DNA from: Planctomycetota bacterium
Lineage (GTDB): Bacteria; Planctomycetota; Planctomycetia; Planctomycetales; Planctomycetaceae
NCBI GenBank assembly: GCA_023417655.1
Contig: JAEZFD010000034.1
Span: 1-9,347, forward strand
Length of the DNA: 9,347 nucleotides
Reading direction: 5' to 3'
Below the pieces are notes generated by a model. That model was not told the DNA's origin and ran no database searches. It saw only the letters and a list, made by a program, of their open reading frames with translations. Position 1 is the first letter of the stretch; each line of letters starts with the position of its first letter. The position numbers and the translations under genes are program-made. Shown here one piece after another: positions 1 through 7,163 of the stretch.

Positions 1-2
1 CG

Positions 3-302
3 GGTCTCGTCGCCGGGGGAGCCAACATCGTCGTCTTCACGACCGGGCGCGGCAGCTGCTTCGGCTGCAAACCGGTGCCGTCGATCAAGGTTTCGACGAA
101 CACGCCGGTTTATGAGCGAATGATCGACGACATGGACCTGAACGCCGGGACGATCACCGACGGTGTAAAGTCCGTCGAAGAAGTTGGGCATGAGATCTTC
201 GAAATGATGATCGCTGTCGCCAGCGGGCAGAAAACCAAGAGCGAAGAACAAGGGATCGGCGACGAAGAGTTCTGCCCCTGGATGCCCGGTCCGATCTTCT
301 AA
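3..302 (+). CDS. UxaA/GarD-family (altronate/galactarate-type) dehydratase, C-terminal fragment
   Basis: This is the last 99 codons of a gene that enters from the left edge and ends at TAA 300-302. The visible protein carries the motif TTGRGSCFGCKPVPSIK, then NTPVYERM and DDMDLNAGTI, and ends GDEEFCPWMPGPIF. This pattern (TTGRGS.fG.kP.PsiK, then a DDMD.N.GTI block, then a terminal PW..GP) is typical of the C-terminal half of altronate/galactarate dehydratases, which remove water from hexonates or hexarates in the cytosol during sugar-acid catabolism. The in-frame GTG at 75 is internal, because the homology extends upstream to the window edge. The exact substrate cannot be told from this fragment, since UxaA-like proteins in planctomycetes have many paralogues. 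It is the only supported plus-strand gene, and it converges on the small minus-strand gene 37 bp away. Confidence 0.85.
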   Translation, partial: GLVAGGANIVVFTTGRGSCFGCKPVPSIKVSTNTPVYERMIDDMDLNAGTITDGVKSVEEVGHEIFEMMIAVASGQKTKSEEQGIGDEEFCPWMPGPIF

Positions 303-339
303 AGCTGTTCTCAATCGACCTGCTATCGCCAAGCGTTTT

Positions 340-708
340 TTAAGCGGGCCCGGCAGACATCTCGCCTCCGCAGTACAGGCAGCGTTTCCGACCGGCCACG
401 TTGGGACGGTGACAATCAACACATTCCGACGGCGGCGGACGCAAGCGGCCGTCGAGTTTGCCGTCGCGCAGATCGATCTCCTGCACGCGGGCTTCTACCT
501 CCGCGTCCGTCACAAGGGACCGGTCTCGCAGAAGTTCGCTGAGCGCCATCGTGACCAGCGAGAGCCGTTCGACCGTCTCTTCAAGACTCTGCAGCCGGGC
601 CCGGAAGAACTGGCTCTCCGACTTCGCATTTGCCGCCGCGGACTTCGCCGCCTCCGCGTCCGCCCGAGCCCGCCCAATCTGCGCCTGCTGAATCAGATCC
701 CACAACAT
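340..708 (-). CDS. Small coiled-coil protein with C-terminal zinc ribbon (122 aa), hypothetical
   Basis: I do not recognise a named family. The first two thirds, after the start MLWDLIQQAQ, is a charged Ala/Glu/Arg-rich helix likely to form a coiled coil (about residues 10-75). The C-terminus has two CxxC pairs, CVDC and CLYC, about 14 residues apart, forming a probable zinc ribbon. The frame is open upstream to an ATG at 882, but I chose ATG 706-708. It has a clear GGAGAA ribosome-binding site about six bases upstream, whereas the extension is low-complexity and runs towards the IS end. Small proteins of this layout are common in planctomycetes (recalled, not searched). It converges with the dehydratase gene; the IS630 remnant lies about 160 bp upstream. 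No signal peptide or membrane segment is visible, so it is probably cytosolic. Confidence 0.7.
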   Translation of the reverse strand: MLWDLIQQAQIGRARADAEAAKSAAANAKSESQFFRARLQSLEETVERLSLVTMALSELLRDRSLVTDAEVEARVQEIDLRDGKLDGRLRPPPSECVDCHRPNVAGRKRCLYCGGEMSAGPA

Positions 709-866
709 GATCGCTTCTCCTGCCCCTTGCCCCCGACTGCCGCCACCCACCGGCAACACTGTCCCGACTCCCAAACGTCGCGGAATTGGGTCAGGATCAA
801 AGCAATTTTCAGGAATGAGGAAGGAACTCGAGGCGCAAGAAAGCAGTGTCACAGGCAAGCCCCCGG

Positions 867-2106
867 TAGCACTCCGCCTCATCTAAAGTTGTGGGTAGAG
901 TCGATGACGTTTGCGGCGGGCGTCGGCGGTGGTGAATTGCCAGCGGACTTTGCTGGCGGTGGCGTTTCGCTCGGCTTGCCAGGCTCCGATTTCGGATTGG
1001 AGTTCGGCAGCTGTGGGAATTCGGCGGTTCAGGCATTGACGGCTCAGAACTCCCAATTCAATCTCCGCCACGTTCAGCCAGCTTCCGTTGCGAGGAGTGA
1101 AGTGCAGTTCCAGACGCTGTTTCAAAGCATGTGCTTCTGAGGCGGTAAATGCTTCATACAGCGACGCGATGCTGTGCGTGTTCAGATTGTCGCAGACCAG
1201 TTTGACCTTCTTGGCCTGTGGATAGTCCACCAGCAGCAGCTGGCGGATCTCTTCGGCCCAGTCGATCCGTGTGCGGGAGTCCCGACAGCTCACCCGTCGC
1301 CAGCCACTGTGGGGATTGAAGAACATGAACAAGGCCTGAGTGCCGTTGCGTTGGTAATGTTAGTCCTCCCGCAACGGATGCCCGGGGACCATCGGGATCG
1401 GGGACAGTTCATCATCCAAGAGCTGTTTGCTGGCTTCGTCCATGCAGATCAGCGGCTCGTCTTCCACAGGGACTTCCGCATAGACATCCAACACATCTTC
1501 CATCTGCGAGACGAAGCGGGCGTGATCCCGCTCAGGAATTCACCAGCATGTTTTCTGCCAGGGCTTGAGTTCGTTTTTTTAAGACCCGCCGGACCGTTTC
1601 TGCGGAGACTTGGGTCACAATCCGCCGTTTGAGCAGTTCATTGGCCAGCAATTGCATGGTCCAGCAGACCCGGCCTTCCGGCGGGTCGCTGCAGCAGATG
1701 GCGACAAGCTGGGCCTCGGAATGGCCATCGAAAATGGGGGGCGTCGGCGGAGTTTCCCGCCGCTTGCGATTCAGCGCCGGGGCTTCCCCGGCTAGCACAA
1801 ACTTCTTGCGAATCTTGTCGACCGTATTGGGGTGCATCTGCAGGAGTTCGGCGATCTGTGTCCGCGTCAGCGGCCCCCCTTCCCGATCGTGATCGCTGAG
1901 CAGCAGCAACTGGGCATGCCGAATTTTTTTGGCCGGAGCATGCCCGTTGCGAGTGATGTCGCTGAAGCTCTGCCGTTGCTCATCCGTGAGGACCACGGGA
2001 TACTGATTGGGTGTCGATCGCGCCATGACTGAACCTCCCTGCTCGAAAAATGAAATCCGGCAGCAGTCTCGCACAAACCCATCCCATTAGTCGAGGCCAA
2101 TTAGTA
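867..2106 (-). mobile_element. Degenerate IS630-family insertion sequence (approximate ends)
   Basis: The element is defined by its transposase remnant. The ends are proposed from a weak terminal inverted repeat. The reverse complement of 867-887 and the sequence 2086-2106 agree at 13 of 21 positions, sharing TTAG, GAGGC and a terminal TA. TA is the target dinucleotide duplicated by IS630 elements. The resulting length of about 1.24 kb suits the family. The left repeat overlaps the transposase stop codon, which is unusual but possible in compact elements. The transposase content is certain; the exact ends are not. Confidence 0.6.
883..2026 (-). pseudogene. IS630-family DDE transposase, frameshifted and with two in-frame stops
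   Basis: ATG 2024-2026 has a strong GGGAGGT ribosome-binding site. It opens a frame with an IS630-type helix-turn-helix (LTRTQIAELLQ, then TVDKIRKKF) and the conserved block SDPPEGRVCWTMQLLA. At the seven-T run 1574-1580 (A7 in the gene) the homology moves to another frame. That frame continues KNELKPW, MEDVLDVY and LICMDEASKQ (first catalytic Asp), then LVCDNLNTHS (second Asp) and GSWLNVAEIEL (Glu), to TAG 883-885. Eight A residues would restore one frame, so a one-base loss is the simplest explanation. The second frame is also broken by TGA at 1540-1542, where WCIP-like sequence is expected, and TAA at 1360-1362, where Tyr is expected. Reconstructed length is about 380 codons, normal for the family. 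The rest is well conserved, so inactivation looks recent. Intact copies elsewhere could still act on its ends. Confidence 0.88.
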
Positions 2107-2107
2107 G

Positions 2108-2128
2108 GCTGGGTCCCCCAGACCCAGC
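2108..2128. repeat. Perfect 8-bp-arm palindrome, REP-like element
   Basis: The arms GCTGGGTC (2108-2115) and GACCCAGC (2121-2128) are perfectly complementary around a CCCCA loop. The palindrome sits two bases outside the proposed IS end and about 75 bp past the stop of the 133-aa gene. No T-run follows on either strand, so it does not look like an intrinsic terminator. It resembles short interspersed GC-rich palindromes found in multiple copies in planctomycete genomes, but only one copy lies in this window. Confidence 0.55.
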
Positions 2129-2201
2129 ACAGTGAGAACGTCCCGACGCCACACAGCGATCCATCCAGTGAACGCGAAACGTGGCCCTGTTCCCGCACGC
2201 T

Positions 2202-2603
2202 TCACAGGAGCTGGAATCGGAATTGAGCTCCTTCCTTTTGAGCGACGAAGAGGATTCGAATCACCTCATTCAAATCTTTGAGAACCCAGTCCGGCTCTCT
2301 GAGCTGACTTCGGGCGTACGGGTTGGATTCGATGCAGTCAACTAACGCCTGCACAACAATGATCCCGTCCACAGGGTCGAACCATTCAGACCACTCCCCC
2401 ATCACTTCTTTCAAATCGTCCAAGCCGCCCTCGAATCCCTCGGGAACCGGTCGGCAGTCCCCATATTGACTCAGCGGCGTGAGCTCAGCAGCTTCAGCGA
2501 TGTCCTCGAGTGTGTCGAGATTAAAGTAAAGGCATTCTCCCAGGGAGCTCACATCCGCTCCCGCTAACCGAGGCTGAAACTCAGCGTGAAAGAAGAGACC
2601 CAT
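2202..2603 (-). CDS. Hypothetical acidic protein (133 aa)
   Basis: I do not recognise the family. The protein begins MGLFFHAEFQPRLAG, is rich in Asp and Glu, contains the aromatic stretch EWSEWFDPVDG, and ends in an amphipathic helix and probable strand (WVLKDLNEVIRIL, then AQFRFQLL). There are no membrane segments and no signal peptide, so it is probably a small soluble cytosolic protein. Size and acidity resemble orphan immunity-type proteins, but no diagnostic motif supports that. I chose ATG 2601-2603, which has GAGGA about six bases upstream. The same frame is open to GTG 2802-2804, which overlaps the oxidoreductase stop as GTGA and would add 67 residues of Ser-rich sequence without obvious structure. 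It lies downstream of, and on the same strand as, the oxidoreductase, so co-transcription is possible. Confidence 0.65.
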   Translation of the reverse strand: MGLFFHAEFQPRLAGADVSSLGECLYFNLDTLEDIAEAAELTPLSQYGDCRPVPEGFEGGLDDLKEVMGEWSEWFDPVDGIIVVQALVDCIESNPYARSQLREPDWVLKDLNEVIRILFVAQKEGAQFRFQLL

Positions 2604-2800
2604 GTGCGATCCTCGATAGCCTGATGAGGGTACAGATCCTGATGGCAACATCACCGAAGTCGAGTCGATGGCTGAATCATTGATAACAGAGGAATCAGTC
2701 TTAGGAAAGCTGGAACTCAATGCTCCCTTCGACCAAGGAGACATACCAACAATCACATTGATCAGCTCGTCGGCTGGGGCTCCATTTGCCTTGCAGCGAT

Positions 2801-3772
2801 TCACTTACATGAAGGCTCAACGGCGATCGCGATTTTTCCTCGAACGCCGTTGTTGGGGGTCTCCAGCCGGGTGTGGGCGAGCGGGATGTCGGCAAGGGAG
2901 TAGACAGCTCCCACGTGTGGTCGCAGCTGACCGCGTTCGACCAAGGCGCTCAGCTCATCAAGTTTGCCGCGATTCTGTCGGGTGAAGACGAAGTGATAAC
3001 TCGCGTTCTTGCCCCAGGCCTGAACAAGGTTTTGTGGTTGAGTGATATCCACGATCGAGACAACACGGCCGAGTTGTGTGAGTAAATCGGGACTGCGAGA
3101 GAGTGTATCCCCGCCGATGGTGTCGAAGACGACGTCAACCCCGCGGCCCTGCGTTTCCCGCATGATGGCGTCAACTAAATCCTCGCTGCGGTAGTCAATC
3201 ACCACATCAGCGCCCAGGCTGCGAGCGAACTCAAAGTTGGTGTCACGCACCGTCGTGAACACTCGGGCTCCGATGGCTTTCGCAAGTTGAATCGCCACGT
3301 GACCGACCCCGCCTGCGCCACCGTGAACCAGAATGCTTTCGCCCACTCTGAGTGCCGCTCGCACGACCAACGATTCCCACGCTGTCCCGCCCACCAGCGT
3401 TAAGCTCGCCGCCTCAAGGTGGCTGAGCGAGGGAGGCTTCTTTCCGATGATTCTTTCAGAAGCCACATGGTACTCGGCATAGCTTCCGGGCCCGTCGAAG
3501 ATCTGTGGGGTGTACCAGACTTCGTCCCCGGGAGAAAAGTTCGTCACACCGGGACCGACCGCTTCGACGACTCCCGAGACATCGTGCCCCGTGATCGCAG
3601 GCAGTGGAACCAGATCACGATAATCACCACGTCGAACCTGATAATCCAACGGATTAATCGAGGTAGCGTGGACACGAACAAGGACCTGCCCTGCAAGCGG
3701 CACCGGCTTCGGCAAGTCACGAAGTTCGAACGATTCCGGGCCGCCGAATGACTCCAGTACCATCGCCTTCAT
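2801..3772 (-). CDS. Zinc-independent MDR-family NAD(P)H:quinone oxidoreductase-like enzyme (323 aa)
   Basis: This is a medium-chain dehydrogenase/reductase. The N-terminal GroES-like domain starts MKAMVLESFGGPESFEL and has SINPLDYQVRRG and GHDVSGVVEAVGPGV (about residues 62-76). The Rossmann domain has HGGAGGVGHVAIQLAKA with the nucleotide-binding glycines at about 151-157, then DVVFDTIGG. The C-terminus has the family-typical GKIAIAV. The catalytic and structural zinc cysteines of alcohol dehydrogenases are absent, as in the quinone oxidoreductase/zeta-crystallin branch. It is therefore probably a cytosolic NADPH-dependent reductase of quinones or unsaturated carbonyls; the substrate is unknown. 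Length is normal. I chose ATG 3770-3772, which has TGAGGA just upstream; in-frame ATGs at 3778 and 3784 are possible. The longer frame to 3847 adds an unlikely leader. Confidence 0.9.
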   Translation of the reverse strand: MKAMVLESFGGPESFELRDLPKPVPLAGQVLVRVHATSINPLDYQVRRGDYRDLVPLPAITGHDVSGVVEAVGPGVTNFSPGDEVWYTPQIFDGPGSYAEYHVASERIIGKKPPSLSHLEAASLTLVGGTAWESLVVRAALRVGESILVHGGAGGVGHVAIQLAKAIGARVFTTVRDTNFEFARSLGADVVIDYRSEDLVDAIMRETQGRGVDVVFDTIGGDTLSRSPDLLTQLGRVVSIVDITQPQNLVQAWGKNASYHFVFTRQNRGKLDELSALVERGQLRPHVGAVYSLADIPLAHTRLETPNNGVRGKIAIAVEPSCK

Positions 3773-4103
3773 GGCCATCCTCATTTCAGTGAATCGAGGA
3801 GCAGTCCAGCAAGGCCACAGGGCCCGCTGAGTCATCATGCACGCCAAAGGGCAAGCATTTGTTCAATCGGATGTGACAAGGATGGCCGATTAAGAACCGG
3901 CGCCAGATAACGAAAAAAGCCCCTTGGCAACTGCCAAAGGGCTTTTTCGAGTCGGGATGACAGGACGCCAATTGAACTTTTTCTTGCTGGTGTGAACGGA
4001 TGGGAACGAGAAATCTTCAGGGCATTTCCGTGAAAGTTTGGAGGGATGAGGCCTCTCAACTGCTTCAGTTCCGCACCATCATCGCAGTCAAGCTAAATGG
4101 AGT
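3773..4103. other. Intergenic region, 331 bp, between the ATPase gene and the oxidoreductase
   Basis: The only element I can support here is the hairpin terminator at 3913-3948. The 140 bp between it and the oxidoreductase start must hold that gene's promoter, but no convincing pair of -35/-10 boxes is visible. The 156 bp between the ATPase stop and the terminator would be 3' untranslated RNA. Short open frames here show no recognisable motif or good ribosome-binding site. Confidence 0.6.
3913..3948 (-). terminator. Strong intrinsic terminator, potentially bidirectional
   Basis: The arms AAAAAGCCCCTTGGCA (3914-3929) and TGCCAAAGGGCTTTTT (3932-3947) pair at 15 of 16 positions around a tight four-base loop. 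On the minus strand the GC-rich stem runs into six Ts, so it would end transcription of the nitrilase-ATPase operon, whose last stop is at 4104. The A/T flanks make it competent on the plus strand too, but no plus-strand gene runs into it. Confidence 0.88.
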
Positions 4104-7100
4104 TCACCGACTGAGGTCGTGCCTCTTAAACTCCTCGCCTCCAAGAAAATCGAACTTCCGCTCGAAAAGGGCGGCTAGTCTATCGTTGGCAGTTGCGAAG
4201 ACCACCTGCCGCTCGCCAGCGATGACTACCTCTCGGAGGTAATCAAGGAAGGAAAGGCAGTTCAAGTCATCAACGTGCGCGATAGGGTCGTCGATCAAAA
4301 TCAGCGGTGGGGCATGGCGAAGTTGCGCGTTTTGAGCAAGGAACAATGAAAGCGCGAAAGCGGCCCTTTGCCCCGTGCTGATTTGCTGGAGGGTTGCCGT
4401 TTCGCCACTGTTCTTTCGAACCAATGTGGTAAGGGAGTTACCAATTTTGGAAAACTCCGCAGGCGAGTGGATGCGAGAGAAAATTCCCTCTATACCAGAT
4501 CGGTTTTGCCTGAGCGCCTCTTCCATTGCCCCTTCAAGAGAGTGTTCATTCTGTATTCGCGCCAAAACGGATCGGGCGTCGATGAGGTTTTGAACACGAG
4601 GAGTTCGACTGGAGAGCTGCTCCTCGATTTCTGCCTTCCGCTTGGATGTCACATCCAAAACAGACACAGCGATCTGCTCTCTGGAAAGGGTTGCCTGAAA
4701 ATCGCCTGCAACCTCACGGATACTCTCAATGGAGAGAACGAGCTCCGATAGCGGATTGTCAGACGGGAAAGGCAATGTTGCCTGAAATAGTTCCAGTTGT
4801 GACAGCAGGCTGTCAGTTCGGACCAATCGCTCCTTCAGCTGAGATATGGCAGATTCCACCGACAGATTCGCATCGGTCACAGACCGTAAAGCCTCAGTCG
4901 CTGCTTGCCGCAACTCCTGGATGGTCTTCCTGAGGCCTTCTTTTTCCTTGAGTTCGGTACTTCTGGACTGTTCGAGGTACTCGATATCCGACCTAACGCT
5001 CTCAGCAGTCGGCGTTTCACTACCCAGCGACAAACTTTCGAGCAGTTGCCGGAATCTATCGGATGTGATTCCTAACCGCTGTAGGCGAGCAAGTTCGCTG
5101 GTTTGCAGTTTGTATCGCTCGACTTGTTCGGCATTCGCCTGCACCTGCTCCGATGCAATATCCACGAGGCGAGCAACTGAAATGGCTGGGGATTCTCCGA
5201 GATATTGGCAGACTCGAAAAGCAAGATCCGTGGCAGCTTTCAAAGACTCCGCTTTTTGTAAGCTCTGCTCGAGTTCCCGAATAAGGCTGAGCAAAGCGGT
5301 GCCTCTTTCCTCAATCTGCTGGTCTACACCGCGGTGGAAATGGGATGCGAGCTCCCCTTCTTTAAATGCACTATGACACAATGGGCAGATATCAGGGTTG
5401 GATGATTTCTGAAGAATCTGATCCGCAACGAATCGCAATTGCTGGACAAGCCTCTCCGATTCATTGCGTAGACTGTTGAACGCTGAATACTGCTGTTGGA
5501 CTTCGACAAGATTCTGTTTGCCTCGAGTAACTTGATCTGCGGCAGAACTGACCAACGATTCTACCGACTCGTGACCAGCAGCCTCGAGATACGACAATGG
5601 GGCATCTGCCAGCATATCCGTGATAAATTGCGGAAATCGAGTAATCAGTGGCTCAAGACTTGCGATCTCGTTAAAAGATTGTGGAAAGCCTGAGTCAAGA
5701 TATACCAGCAGTTCCCTCAGCAGGCCGAGTTTCCGATCTAGTTGCGATATTCCTCGATCATTGTGTCGCTCGGCGTCGGCGACTACTGAAATCTTCTGAA
5801 GTTGCCCCTCTGCTATCTCCGCTCGCGAACGGCCATTCTTGGCAAACGTTTCCAGTGCCAAAATGGAGATAGGAGCGGGAATCCAGTCGCACTTGATAGC
5901 CTGCAAGGCAAGTGCGCCATATGCAGACAGAGATTCGACCAGCGATTTAACGCCATCGGATGCTTCTCCCTCTGAACGCTTCCACGTACGGGCGGATAAA
6001 AGGTTGTCGAGATGTGCGAGAACCGCTCCCGATTCCTGGTTGAGGCTGCTGGAGGCCGCAGTCTGTCTGTTGAGCGAACTCAATTCCAGTTCCATTTGTC
6101 TGTTTACTGACTGCTGCTCTCTAATCTCGTCGTCCAGCTTCTCGGCAGTCCGTTCGATTTCCTTCCAAACTTTCGACGCATCGGGACCGATCATCAGTTT
6201 GGAGAGGTCTTCCTCAAGAGCTGAGTCGGACTTCGGATCAGCCAGCCCGACAGCGGCATCTGTATCTAAGAAGTTGAATCGAGCGAATGCCTGGTAAAGG
6301 CTCGTACTTCTTTGGTCCAGCTGACCGTACCACGCTAAATTGCGATCGCGAAATACAGATGGTTGTCGACGGTGACTGGCTAACTCGGTCTTGCCATCGC
6401 TATAGGTCGCCAAAATGGAATAGGAGCTCTTGTCCTTTGGATTTCGCTTGGTCTGACCGCAATAGATCAGCTCGATAGCCTCCATCAGTGACGTTTTACC
6501 CGATCCATTAGGACCGCAAATAAGCGTAACCGCACCGACGTCGAACGCTCTGACGAGCGGGAACGGTCGATATTTCTTCAACTCAATTTGACGAAGGAAC
6601 GGCTGATTCGACGCTTTCGGAATGACTCTCGAAGTGCGGACTGGTACCGCAGCTTGCCCATGGCGTGCCTCAATTAGTTTGATGCGGCTCGGCAGCGATT
6701 CGTCATTCAGGACGGCCCGATCGAGGTTGTTGTCAGCAAGAATCTGGGTCCATTCCGAAAGAATATCGGACTTGATAGTTGATCCCGGAACCTGATAGAC
6801 AGGGGGCATCAATGCTGCCTCTAGCTCCGGTTCGGTGAGCACGAACTTACGAGCATATCGGCGGTCGCGCTCGATCACCGCCCTCAATTCTGGATTCGGC
6901 TCGGCATCGACCACGAGGAAAAGATAGTTGCTCCACTGAAGGCTCTTGTCGCCCTGAAAATAGCGGCTCGCGACAATTCGCTCTTGATAGTCATTAAGGG
7001 ATGTTTTGGAGTCAGGAATCTTCTCCGGCGTGGCAACGTAACAAACAGCATATGCCCGGCCGTGAGATTTTTGCTCAAAGCGAAGCACATTGTGTTCGAT

Positions 7101-7163
7101 TTGCTCCAAATTAGGAAAACGCGGCGCAAGTGTGGAGCGAATCCGCTCGAACAAAACGGTCAT
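4104..7163 (-). CDS. Rad50/SMC-like coiled-coil ABC ATPase with extra N-terminal domain (1019 aa)
   Basis: The protein has five visible parts. (1) An N-terminal domain, about residues 1-185, with an alpha/beta look and the stretch RDRRYARKFVL (100-109). (2) The first ATPase half-head, opening FLRQIELKKYRPF, with Walker A GPNGSGKTS (217-225). (3) Coiled coils, about 330-590 and 600-890, broken at CPLC (593-596), which resembles the Rad50 zinc hook. (4) The ABC signature STGQRAAFALSLFLA (929-943). (5) Walker B LILIDDPIAHVDD (954-966). The Walker B carboxylate pair is DD rather than DE, and the switch position reads FATAND without His; both occur in the PrrC/RloC-like and ABC-3C branches. Such proteins dimerise on ATP and sense or move along DNA. 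ATG 7161-7163 overlaps the upstream TGA by four bases and has GGGAGGGG just before it, indicating coupled translation with the nitrilase-fold gene. It is likely the sensor/motor of a conflict system; it is not RecN, SbcC or canonical SMC in context. Confidence 0.9.
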   Translation of the reverse strand: MTVLFERIRSTLAPRFPNLEQIEHNVLRFEQKSHGRAYAVCYVATPEKIPDSKTSLNDYQERIVASRYFQGDKSLQWSNYLFLVVDAEPNPELRAVIERDRRYARKFVLTEPELEAALMPPVYQVPGSTIKSDILSEWTQILADNNLDRAVLNDESLPSRIKLIEARHGQAAVPVRTSRVIPKASNQPFLRQIELKKYRPFPLVRAFDVGAVTLICGPNGSGKTSLMEAIELIYCGQTKRNPKDKSSYSILATYSDGKTELASHRRQPSVFRDRNLAWYGQLDQRSTSLYQAFARFNFLDTDAAVGLADPKSDSALEEDLSKLMIGPDASKVWKEIERTAEKLDDEIREQQSVNRQMELELSSLNRQTAASSSLNQESGAVLAHLDNLLSARTWKRSEGEASDGVKSLVESLSAYGALALQAIKCDWIPAPISILALETFAKNGRSRAEIAEGQLQKISVVADAERHNDRGISQLDRKLGLLRELLVYLDSGFPQSFNEIASLEPLITRFPQFITDMLADAPLSYLEAAGHESVESLVSSAADQVTRGKQNLVEVQQQYSAFNSLRNESERLVQQLRFVADQILQKSSNPDICPLCHSAFKEGELASHFHRGVDQQIEERGTALLSLIRELEQSLQKAESLKAATDLAFRVCQYLGESPAISVARLVDIASEQVQANAEQVERYKLQTSELARLQRLGITSDRFRQLLESLSLGSETPTAESVRSDIEYLEQSRSTELKEKEGLRKTIQELRQAATEALRSVTDANLSVESAISQLKERLVRTDSLLSQLELFQATLPFPSDNPLSELVLSIESIREVAGDFQATLSREQIAVSVLDVTSKRKAEIEEQLSSRTPRVQNLIDARSVLARIQNEHSLEGAMEEALRQNRSGIEGIFSRIHSPAEFSKIGNSLTTLVRKNSGETATLQQISTGQRAAFALSLFLAQNAQLRHAPPLILIDDPIAHVDDLNCLSFLDYLREVVIAGERQVVFATANDRLAALFERKFDFLGGEEFKRHDLSR

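Noticed and set aside
409..1140. Long plus-strand open frame of 243 codons
   Set aside because: It runs antisense across the zinc-ribbon gene and the end of the transposase, both with recognisable protein motifs; its own product is Arg/Pro-rich with no motif.
1540..1542. TGA at an expected Cys codon, considered as selenocysteine
   Set aside because: A transposase is not a selenoprotein candidate, and a second stop (TAA) plus a frameshift in the same gene indicate simple decay.
3835..4059. Small minus-strand frame of 74 codons spanning the terminator
   Set aside because: It reads through the terminator hairpin and has no ribosome-binding site or motif.
4846..5376. Plus-strand frame of 176 codons opposite the ATPase gene
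   Set aside because: Ser-rich antisense shadow of the coiled-coil region, with no domain or convincing start.
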